Made by a program: the position numbers and the translations under genes | Notes under the pieces: generated by a model | Seen by the model: the letters and a program-made list of their open reading frames with translations, nothing else | Databases searched by the model: none | Told to the model about the DNA's origin: nothing | Shown: in pieces, positions 1 to 7,101 of the stretch | Layout: the number at the start of each line of letters is the position of its first letter | How positions within the stretch are numbered: the first letter of the stretch is position 1 | NCBI GenBank assembly: GCA_030740135.1 | Contig: JASLXW010000174.1 | Location: 1 to 7,995, forward strand | Source: Nitrospinota bacterium | GTDB lineage: Bacteria; UBA8248; JACPRG01 | Direction of reading: 5' to 3' | DNA length: 7,995 nt

Positions 1-2
1 GA

Positions 3-878
3 TTGCCGCTGATGGGCGGCGTCATCGGGGTTCTCGGCGCGGTCGTGGGGTTGTTCTCCCCCGCGCCCGCCATTCAGGTATTCCTTCGGTGGGGGACGGG
101 GGCCGGGTCGGGCGTGATCTTCGGCGTGGCCGTCGCCCTGGCCTGGGCCGAAGGCTGGGAAATCTCCCTTCAGTTCCTGGCGTCCATCGGCGTGATCGTC
201 TGGCTGCTGGCCGCGTCCATCTCCGCCGGGCGCCCCATCGAGCGGGCCGTGGGCGTCAGCATCCTGGGCGCGGCGGTCGGTCTGGGGGTGTTGTATGCGG
301 TGCTGACCCTGGGGGGAGACGGCGGAGGGCTCAGCGTCTTACTCGGGCCGGAGGGGGAAAAGGTGCTGCGCCGGTTCTCCGGGGGCGCCGCCGGAGCGCA
401 ACAGGAGGAGATCAACCGTCTGATCCGGATCATGGGACATTTGATTCCCGCGTTCGCCGTCATGCAGGCGACCCTGACCTCGCTGCTGAATTATATGTTG
501 TTGCGGCATGTCTGGACCCTTCGCGGGGCGGGCGGTCTTTTTCCGGCCCGGGATCTGGGCCGGTGGTCGATGGCGGAGCCGGCGGTCTGGGCGCTGATCG
601 GCAGCGCCGGGCTGCTGTACTTCCTGAGGGGGACCTCGATGGCCTGGGTGATGGGCAACGTCCTTCTGATCCTCCTCTTCGGCTATTTCTTGCAGGGGAT
701 TGCGGTGACCCATTTTCTGCTCCGCAAGACGGGCGTCGCCGTGGTCTATCGGATTCCGCTTTGCTTTTTCGTGCTGACTTTCAGTTATGTCGTGGCCGCG
801 CTCGGCTTGTTCGACCTGTGGTTTGACTTCCGCAGGATCCGGACCGCCGCCCCTTCCGCGGACAAAGAAGGCGGCTGA
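3..878 (+). CDS. DUF2232 (YybS-like) polytopic membrane protein, 5' partial
   Basis: At least 291 residues of a very hydrophobic protein with about eight probable membrane segments (roughly residues 5-18, 36-50, 55-72, 83-102, 146-168, 194-208, 215-237, 250-270). A more polar loop lies at about 105-143 and a short charged tail ends the protein. The second half resembles DUF2232: a W-x-M-x-E-P-x-x-W stretch near 188-196, an N...Y..QG pattern (N219, Y228, Q231-G232), and a final LFDLWFDFR close to the G..D.W..FR ending I recall for the family. The first codon in frame is TTG at position 3, but the frame is open to the window edge and the family usually has another N-terminal helix, so the true start probably lies upstream. 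The stop codon overlaps the ribosome binding site of rplI, implying co-transcription. The molecular function of the family is not established. Its place next to rplI, usually after rpsF-rpsR, supports the call. Confidence 0.8.
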   Translation: MPLMGGVIGVLGAVVGLFSPAPAIQVFLRWGTGAGSGVIFGVAVALAWAEGWEISLQFLASIGVIVWLLAASISAGRPIERAVGVSILGAAVGLGVLYAVLTLGGDGGGLSVLLGPEGEKVLRRFSGGAAGAQQEEINRLIRIMGHLIPAFAVMQATLTSLLNYMLLRHVWTLRGAGGLFPARDLGRWSMAEPAVWALIGSAGLLYFLRGTSMAWVMGNVLLILLFGYFLQGIAVTHFLLRKTGVAVVYRIPLCFFVLTFSYVVAALGLFDLWFDFRRIRTAAPSADKEGG

Positions 879-883
879 GGAGG
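877..883 (+). promoter_or_regulatory. Shine-Dalgarno site of rplI
   Basis: GAGGAGG lies 10 bases before the ATG at 894 and overlaps the TGA stop (876-878) of the upstream membrane-protein gene. It is one of the strongest ribosome binding sites in the window. It fixes the rplI start and suggests the two genes are translationally linked on one mRNA. Confidence 0.75.
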
Positions 884-893
884 ATGTGACAAC

Positions 894-1538
894 ATGAAAG
901 TGATCCTTCGGGAGGAGGTCGAGAACCTCGGCGATATGGGAGACCTGGTCGAGGTGGCGAACGGATATGGGCGCAATTTCCTGATCCCCCAGGGTCTGGC
1001 GGTTCAGGCCACGAATCGCAACGTCAAGGCGATGGAGCACGAAAAGCGCCTTCAGGCCCAGCGCCTCCAGAAGCTCAAAGGCGCGGCCGAAGAGTTCGCC
1101 GCCAGGCTGGAGAAGCTGTCCCTGCGTTTCAAGAAAAAAGTCGGAGAAAGCGACCGTCTGTTCGGATCGGTGACCTCCCAGGAGATAGCCGAGGCCGTCC
1201 AGGCGGCCGGAGAGAAGGTGGACCGCCGGAAGATCCAGCTCGAGGCCCCCATCAAAGTCCTGGGGGAGTTCAAGGTGCCCGTCAAGGTGCACCCGGAGGT
1301 CACGGCCGAGCTGAGCGTCACGGTGGACGGCGAAAGGGTCCAGGCCGAGGAGACCGATCCGGCCGAGACCTCTCCGGAGAAGGCGCCCGCGGCGGAGGCC
1401 CAGGCGGACCCCGCGGGCGAAGCCGAAGCCGGGGAAGGCCCTTCGGAAACCGGCGACGCGGACCCCGCGGGCGAAGAGGAAGCCGGGGAAGACCCTTCGG
1501 AAGCCGGCGACGCGAAGTCGGTGGAAGAGAACGAGTAG
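894..1538 (+). CDS. rplI: 50S ribosomal protein L9 (bL9) with acidic C-terminal extension
   Basis: Structural protein of the large ribosomal subunit that binds 23S rRNA through its N-terminal domain and helps maintain reading frame. The N-terminal domain (about residues 1-50) opens with MKVILREEVENLGDMGDLV and carries the hallmark GYGRNFLIPQGLA at 24-36. The long connecting helix spans about 41-75. The C-terminal domain (about 80-149) includes LFGSVTSQEIAEA (89-101) and ends near ELSVTV. Usual bL9 length is about 148-150 residues. This one has 214, the surplus being a tail from about residue 151 rich in Glu, Asp, Ala, Pro and Gly, with two near-identical 18-residue units (171-188, 189-206). 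The tail is in frame and shares the local base composition, so it is probably real rather than a read-through artefact. It is likely disordered. The start is certain because it matches the family and has a strong ribosome binding site. Confidence 0.96.
   Translation: MKVILREEVENLGDMGDLVEVANGYGRNFLIPQGLAVQATNRNVKAMEHEKRLQAQRLQKLKGAAEEFAARLEKLSLRFKKKVGESDRLFGSVTSQEIAEAVQAAGEKVDRRKIQLEAPIKVLGEFKVPVKVHPEVTAELSVTVDGERVQAEETDPAETSPEKAPAAEAQADPAGEAEAGEGPSETGDADPAGEEEAGEDPSEAGDAKSVEENE
1404..1511 (+). repeat. Two-copy 54-bp in-frame tandem repeat in the rplI tail
   Basis: Copies 1404-1457 and 1458-1511 are head to tail and agree at 50 of 54 positions by direct comparison. They encode ADPAGEAEAGEGPSETGD and ADPAGEEEAGEDPSEAGD. 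The unit is exactly 18 codons, so gain or loss of a copy keeps the frame. The four differences change three codons (Ala to Glu, Gly to Asp, Thr to Ala). The high DNA identity suggests recent duplication by slippage or unequal recombination. Confidence 0.9.
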
Positions 1539-1650
1539 CCGGGACCCCCGCCTGAGAGTGGAGGGGGGCGTTGCGCCGCCGCCCGGAAGGCCCCGTGCGG
1601 ATCTCCCCGGATGGGAGAGCGCCCGCCTTACGCAATCCGAAAGACGGCCC

Positions 1651-3048
1651 ATGACATCCCCTGAAGAAGCCCTCCGCAGACTCCCGCCCCAAAACATCGA
1701 GGCCGAGCAGGCCGTCCTCGGGGCCGTTCTGCTGGATAACGCCGCCTTCCCCAAGGCCCTCGAAATCCTCAAAGAGAATCACCTTTACCGGGAGGCCCAC
1801 CGCAAGATCTTTTCCGGGATGCGGGAGCTCTTCGAGCGCAATGAGCCCATCGACCTGTTGACCCTGACCGACCGGCTCCGCAAGAGCGCCTGCCTGGAAG
1901 CCGTGGGGGGGGAAGCGTACCTGGGCGCCCTGGTGGACGCGGTGCCGACCGCGGCGGGCGTCGCGCGCCACGCGGAGCTGATCAAAGAGAAGGCCATTGT
2001 CCGCGACCTCATTTCAGCCGCCACCGAAATCATCGCGCGGGGTTATGAAGAGACCGAGGACGCCGAGGTTTACCTGGATCAGGCGGAACGTGTGATTTTC
2101 GAGATTTCGCAAGACCGCGCCTCGCAAAGCTTCGTCAGCATGAGCGATGTCATCAAGTCCACGTTCGGGATGATCGAGGAGCTTTACGAACACAAGGAAT
2201 TGGTGACGGGCGTCCCCACCGGTTTCCTGGATTTCGACCGGCTGACGGCTGGACTTCAACGTTCCGATCTGGTGATCATCGCTGGCCGGCCGAGCATGGG
2301 GAAGACCTCTTTCGCCCTGAGCATTGTCCAGAACCTGGGCGCGCAGCAAGGGGACAAGACGCCCGTCGGGATCTTCAGCTTGGAGATGTCGAAGGAGCAG
2401 TTATTGATTCGTCTCCTCTGCTCGATCGGCAGGATTGACATTCAGAAGCTGCGGACGGGCCGTATGGACCCAAAAGAATGGGTGGCCCTCACCAAAGCCG
2501 CGGGAGACCTCGAGGATGCGGAGATCTATATCGATGACAGCGCCGCCCTGACCGCCCTGGACATCCGGGCGCGTTCCAGGCGATTGAAAGCCGAGAAAGG
2601 CCTCTCCCTGATCGTCGTGGATTATCTACAACTGATGAGAGGCCGGGCGAAGATGGAGAATCGGCAGCAGGAGATTTCAGAGATCACCCGCTCCTTGAAA
2701 GAGCTGGCCAAGGAGCTGAATGTCCCGGTCATCGCGTTGTCGCAACTGAGCCGCCAGGTCGAGCAACGTGAAGGAAACAGACCGCAACTCTCCGACCTTC
2801 GCGAGTCCGGCGCCATCGAGCAGGACGCCGATGTCGTGGTGTTCCTGTACAGGCCGGAGGTTTACTATCGGGGGGACGATGAAGAGAAGCTCCGGGAAAT
2901 GGAAGGAAAGTCCGAAATCATTATCGCGAAGCAGCGAAACGGCCCCATTGGCGTCGTCAAAGCCACCTTCATCAAGAACTATGCCCGGTTTGAAAGCGCC
3001 ACCAGCGAGGAGTATTACGCGCCGACCGATGAACCCGTTCCTTTCTGA
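1651..3048 (+). CDS. dnaB: Replicative DNA helicase DnaB
   Basis: Hexameric 5'-to-3' helicase that unwinds the replication fork and recruits DnaG primase. Read from ATG 1651 it has 465 residues, normal for the family and without an intein. The N-terminal primase-interacting domain starts with LPPQNIEAEQAVLGAVLLD (11-29). The RecA-like domain follows: VPTGFLDFDRLTAGLQ entry (188-203), Walker A GRPSMGKTS (212-220), FSLEMS with the catalytic Glu245 (242-247), Walker B IVVDYLQLM with Asp324 (321-329), IALSQLSR sensor region (361-368), and DLRESGAIEQDADVV (382-396) in the ring-contact arginine region. The frame opens further upstream at a GTG (1558), but those 31 extra residues are unconserved and Pro/Arg rich, so ATG 1651 is preferred although its ribosome binding site is weak. 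A 112-base gap separates it from rplI. Confidence 0.96.
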   Translation: MTSPEEALRRLPPQNIEAEQAVLGAVLLDNAAFPKALEILKENHLYREAHRKIFSGMRELFERNEPIDLLTLTDRLRKSACLEAVGGEAYLGALVDAVPTAAGVARHAELIKEKAIVRDLISAATEIIARGYEETEDAEVYLDQAERVIFEISQDRASQSFVSMSDVIKSTFGMIEELYEHKELVTGVPTGFLDFDRLTAGLQRSDLVIIAGRPSMGKTSFALSIVQNLGAQQGDKTPVGIFSLEMSKEQLLIRLLCSIGRIDIQKLRTGRMDPKEWVALTKAAGDLEDAEIYIDDSAALTALDIRARSRRLKAEKGLSLIVVDYLQLMRGRAKMENRQQEISEITRSLKELAKELNVPVIALSQLSRQVEQREGNRPQLSDLRESGAIEQDADVVVFLYRPEVYYRGDDEEKLREMEGKSEIIIAKQRNGPIGVVKATFIKNYARFESATSEEYYAPTDEPVPF

Positions 3049-3090
3049 GCGGCCTTCCGCGCAGCGAATGTTTCCGTCTCCCCCTGAGCC

Positions 3091-4368
3091 TTGGCGGGTC
3101 TCCCCGGATTGAACCCGACGATTTCGCCCCAAGAGAAAGCAGTCCAGACCCTCCGGCCCACGGTCGCGCGCATCGACCTGGACGCCGTGGCCCGGAACAC
3201 CGCCCGGGTGCGCTCCCTCCTCGGCCGCTCCACGAAGCTCCTGGCCGTCGTCAAGGCGGACGGCTACGGCCACGGGGCCGCGGAGATCGCCGGCGCCGCC
3301 GTCGCCGCCGGGGCCGAGATGCTGGGGGTGGGGGTGCTGGAGGAGGGATGGGAGCTCCGGCGCGCCGGCGTGGCCTCGCCCATCCTGGTCCTGGCCGGAG
3401 CCCTGGCCGACCAGGCCCCGTCCTTGGCGGCGGGCGGGTTTCACGTGGTCCTCTGCGACGCCTTCCTGGCCGAGGCCCTGTCGGCGGCGGGCCATGCGGC
3501 GGGGCGCCGGATCCCCGTCCACGTCAAAGTGGACACGGGGATGGGCAGACTGGGGGTCCAGCCGGGCGAGGCGGCCGATTTCCTGTCGTTCCTCTCGGGC
3601 CTGGACGGGATCGAGGTCCGGGGGCTGATGTCCCATTTCGCCGACGCCGAGGACCCCGAAGGCGGCTCGGATCGCCAGATGGATTCCTTCCTCGGCCTGG
3701 TGGAATCCCTTCGGACCCGGGCCCTGTCGCCGGCGCCCGGAGGGGAGCCGCCGATTCTTCATTGCGCCAACAGCGCGGCGGCGCTCTCCTTGCCGGAGTC
3801 CCGGCTTGACATGGCGAGGGTGGGGATCCTGCTCCTGGGCGCGGCCCCGTGGGCCGGCCGGCCCATCGAGGGTTATTCGCCCGCGATGTCGTGGGAGAGT
3901 CGCGTCGTCCACATCAACGAGGCCGAATCCGACCGGACCGTGGGTTACGGCCGGACGCACCGGACGTCCGGCCCAAGCCGGCTGGCCATCGTCCCCATGG
4001 GCTATGCGGACGGGTATCCGCGAATTCTCAGCAACAAGGCGGACGCCCTGGTGCGCGGACGGCGGGCCCCGGTCATCGGGGCGGTTTCCATGGACATGCT
4101 GGCCGTCTCTGTCGGCCACCTCCCGGATGTCGCGGTGGGCGACGAGGTCGTCCTCCTGGGCGCGCAGGGGGACGAGCAGGTCACTGCCGAGGAGTTGGCC
4201 GACCTGGCGGACACCGTCCCGTATGAGATCCTCTGCGGCTTGTCACGGCGGGTCCCCCGGGTGTATCTGGAGGGAGGCCGCGCCGTTCGCACCACCTATC
4301 CGGACGCCCTGTTTCCCGAAGGAGCGCTTCCGGCGCCGGACGCGGGTCCGGAGGACTTGGCGTTGTAG
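3091..4368 (+). CDS. alr: Alanine racemase, PLP-dependent
   Basis: Converts L-alanine to D-alanine in the cytoplasm for peptidoglycan synthesis. Numbered from TTG 3091 (425 residues), the fold-type III barrel starts at RPTVARIDLDAVARNT (22-37). The PLP lysine is Lys55 in VVKADGYGHG. VKVDTGMGRLG (146-155), RGLMSHFADAED (177-188) and HCANSAA (224-230) are cofactor-side motifs. The C-terminal beta domain has VGYGRTHRT with the candidate catalytic base Tyr286, PMGYADGYPR (302-311), SMDM (333-336) and LSRRVPRVY (384-392). All key residues are present. The start is uncertain: TTG 3091 and TTG 3109 (giving 419 residues) are both possible and neither has a good ribosome binding site. I see no in-frame ATG before the conserved region. 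About 30 residues follow the usual end, an unremarkable tail. It lies 42 bases after dnaB. Confidence 0.94.
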   Translation: MAGLPGLNPTISPQEKAVQTLRPTVARIDLDAVARNTARVRSLLGRSTKLLAVVKADGYGHGAAEIAGAAVAAGAEMLGVGVLEEGWELRRAGVASPILVLAGALADQAPSLAAGGFHVVLCDAFLAEALSAAGHAAGRRIPVHVKVDTGMGRLGVQPGEAADFLSFLSGLDGIEVRGLMSHFADAEDPEGGSDRQMDSFLGLVESLRTRALSPAPGGEPPILHCANSAAALSLPESRLDMARVGILLLGAAPWAGRPIEGYSPAMSWESRVVHINEAESDRTVGYGRTHRTSGPSRLAIVPMGYADGYPRILSNKADALVRGRRAPVIGAVSMDMLAVSVGHLPDVAVGDEVVLLGAQGDEQVTAEELADLADTVPYEILCGLSRRVPRVYLEGGRAVRTTYPDALFPEGALPAPDAGPEDLAL

Positions 4369-4445
4369 ACGCGGCGGCCCTCGGGTCCGTGCGCGATGAA
4401 ACAGAGACCTCGGCCCGTCCGGCAGAGCGGACCCGCCGCTGGAAG

Positions 4446-4452
4446 AAGGGAG
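4446..4452 (+). promoter_or_regulatory. Shine-Dalgarno site deciding the mlaF start
   Basis: AAGGGAG sits 6 bases before ATG 4459. An earlier in-frame ATG at 4396 would add 21 Arg/Pro-rich residues not seen in the family and has no comparable site upstream. The site therefore favours 4459. Confidence 0.55.
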
Positions 4453-4458
4453 CGCCCC

Positions 4459-6388
<1,930 letters not shown>

Positions 6389-6407
6389 GCGGAAGAAGGC
6401 GGCGAGC

Positions 6408-6426
6408 CGGGGCCGGCCGCGCCCCG
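6408..6426 (+). other. Small GC hairpin after tgt, possible weak terminator
   Basis: CGGGGC (6408-6413) can pair with GCCCCG (6421-6426) around a 7-base loop. No T run follows, so it is not a convincing intrinsic terminator. It sits between the tgt stop and the TTGACA element before yajC, where a partial transcript end would make sense. Confidence 0.2.
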
Positions 6427-6427
6427 A

Positions 6428-6456
6428 TTGACACCCGGAGGCTTGTCTGATAGTAA
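6428..6456 (+). promoter_or_regulatory. Candidate sigma-70-type promoter for yajC
   Basis: A perfect TTGACA (6428-6433) is followed in a locally AT-richer patch by TGATAGTAAAGT (6448-6459). A -10 box read as GATAGT (6449-6454) matches TATAAT at four of six positions with a 15-base spacer. TAGTAA (6451-6456) has the ideal 17-base spacer but only three matches. Position in the 125-base gap between tgt and yajC supports the call, and the -10 box is the weak part. If used, it would let yajC be transcribed apart from tgt, with a leader of about 50 bases. Confidence 0.4.
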
Positions 6457-6474
6457 AGTACGGTTTCCATGAAT

Positions 6475-6495
6475 GCCGCCGGGACGAACGGCGGC
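6475..6495 (+). other. Stem-loop in the yajC leader
   Basis: GCCGCC (6475-6480) pairs with GGCGGC (6490-6495) across a 9-base loop, ending 5 bases before the ribosome binding site AGGAG (6501-6505) of yajC. It has no T run, so a role in translation or mRNA stability is more likely than termination. It lies inside a 10-codon open frame (6469-6501). Confidence 0.35.
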
Positions 6496-6500
6496 CGATG

Positions 6501-6505
6501 AGGAG
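6501..6505 (+). promoter_or_regulatory. Shine-Dalgarno site of yajC
   Basis: AGGAG is 8 bases before GTG 6514. It supports this GTG as the start, which gives an N-terminus of the usual short length ahead of the membrane helix. Confidence 0.65.
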
Positions 6506-6513
6506 ATTGACCG

Positions 6514-6891
6514 GTGTGGATTGATACAGCGTATGCGCTTGGTGGGGGGGCCGGAGGCGGCGGTCCCGGAGGTGGCGGTTTCGGGCAGATGATCGTCGTT
6601 TTCGGCATGATCTTCGCCATCATGTATTTCCTGATGATCCGCCCGCAGCAGAAGAAACAGGCCGAACACCGGAGGATGCTGGACGGGCTGGCCCCGGGCG
6701 ATCAAGTGTTGACCTCCGGAGGGCTCTACGGGATCGTCTCCAAGATCCGGGAAGACAAGGTCTGGCTCGATATCGCGGAAAACGTCCGGGTTCGCGTCCA
6801 GCGGTCCAACGTCGCCTCGGTGATCGGCCGAGGCGGTGCGGCGAAGTCCAAGGCCGGCGACGACGAGGATGAGGACGACGACGACGAGTAG
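6514..6891 (+). CDS. yajC: Preprotein translocase accessory subunit YajC
   Basis: Small inner-membrane protein that associates with SecD-SecF and the SecYEG translocon (holotranslocon). Its exact role is unsettled. It has 125 residues from GTG 6514. A short N-terminus with a glycine run (about 10-24, nearly all Gly) precedes a single membrane helix at about 25-43, directly followed by the family signature IRPQQKKQAEHRRML (42-56). The cytoplasmic domain has LAPGDQVLTSGGLYGIVSKI (59-78) and the beta-rich ending VRVRVQRSNVASVI (91-104). The final residues form a strongly acidic Asp/Glu run (116-125) not needed for the fold. The gene sits between tgt and secD as in many bacteria. A candidate promoter precedes it and terminator-like hairpins follow immediately after the stop. 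Confidence 0.94.
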   Translation: MWIDTAYALGGGAGGGGPGGGGFGQMIVVFGMIFAIMYFLMIRPQQKKQAEHRRMLDGLAPGDQVLTSGGLYGIVSKIREDKVWLDIAENVRVRVQRSNVASVIGRGGAAKSKAGDDEDEDDDDE

Positions 6892-6892
6892 G

Positions 6893-6945
6893 GCGGCGTC
6901 CTCCCCGCGCCGCCGGTAACGGGCGGGGAGCGCGCCGCTCATTTT
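6893..6945 (+). terminator. Probable intrinsic terminator directly after yajC
   Basis: An extended stem-loop begins 2 bases after the yajC stop. The outer stem is GCGGCG (6893-6898) with CGCCGC (6933-6938), then a 2x2 internal loop, then an inner 8-bp stem CTCCCCGC (6901-6908) with GCGGGGAG (6923-6930) around a 14-base loop. TCATTTT follows. An alternative 7-bp stem, GGCGGCG (6892-6898) with CGCCGCC (6908-6914), uses the same 5' arm and would exclude the larger hairpin. Confidence 0.55.
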
Positions 6946-6947
6946 CC

Positions 6948-6975
6948 CCTCGGTTCCGCCCCGGGCGGAGCGAGG
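6948..6975 (+). other. GC-rich stem-loop between yajC and secD
   Basis: CCTCG (6948-6952) pairs with CGAGG (6971-6975). Inside it, past a small asymmetric bulge, the near-perfect palindrome TCCGCC-CCG-GGCGGA (6955-6969) forms a tight hairpin. No long T run follows, so the role is unclear. It is the middle of three consecutive hairpins in this gap. Confidence 0.4.
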
Positions 6976-6995
6976 AACTTCGTTATTTCGAGTCG

Positions 6996-7026
6996 GGGCC
7001 GGGATCCGCACCGGCCCTTCCTTTTT
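6996..7026 (+). terminator. Intrinsic terminator between yajC and secD
   Basis: GGGCCGG (6996-7002) pairs perfectly with CCGGCCC (7011-7017) around an 8-base loop and is followed by TTCCTTTTT (7018-7026). The 7-bp all-GC stem plus T tract is a textbook plus-strand intrinsic terminator and the clearest in the window. It lies about 75 bases before the secD start, so it would stop yajC transcripts before secD or act as an attenuator. Confidence 0.7.
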
Positions 7027-7071
7027 GATGGATTCCCCTGTTTTCCATGACTTGTTCCGTCCATCATTTTT
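7026..7071 (+). repeat. Inverted repeat with trailing T run before secD
   Basis: TGATGGA (7026-7032) is the exact reverse complement of TCCATCA (7060-7066), and the second arm runs into a T stretch (7067-7071). The first arm can instead pair over 5 bases with the nearer TCCAT at 7044-7048. The loop of the longer form is 27 bases, so stability is modest. Confidence 0.3.
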
Positions 7072-7101
7072 CAGACCGACGCGGAGTGTGAGGCCGGGGC
7101 C

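Noticed and set aside
1545..1567. A C-run/G-run pairing (CCCCC with GGGGG) between rplI and dnaB as a terminator
   Set aside because: The stem is only 5 bp with a long loop and no T run follows, so it is likely chance in GC-rich DNA.
1558..1650. An N-terminal extension of DnaB from GTG 1558
   Set aside because: The 31 added residues are unconserved, whereas MTSPEEALRRLPPQNIEAEQ from ATG 1651 matches the usual DnaB beginning.
339..1772. A 477-codon minus-strand open frame opposite rplI, with an apparent FARGVRVAGFRRAFPGF-type repeat
   Set aside because: The repeat is the antisense reading of the 54-bp duplication in rplI, and the frame has no recognisable domain or ribosome binding site.
2677..4119. 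A 480-codon minus-strand open frame opposite dnaB and alr
   Set aside because: It is antisense to conserved motifs of both genes, with a low-complexity Gly/Arg/Asp/His-rich translation, so it is a composition shadow.
4416..4436. A GTCCG/CGGAC hairpin between alr and mlaF
   Set aside because: It has a 5-bp stem with no T run, and such pairings are frequent at this base composition.
7025..7053. A promoter for secD starting at TTGATG (7025-7030)
   Set aside because: No acceptable -10 hexamer lies at 15-18 bases spacing, so a secD promoter could not be supported even though the upstream terminators would make one useful.
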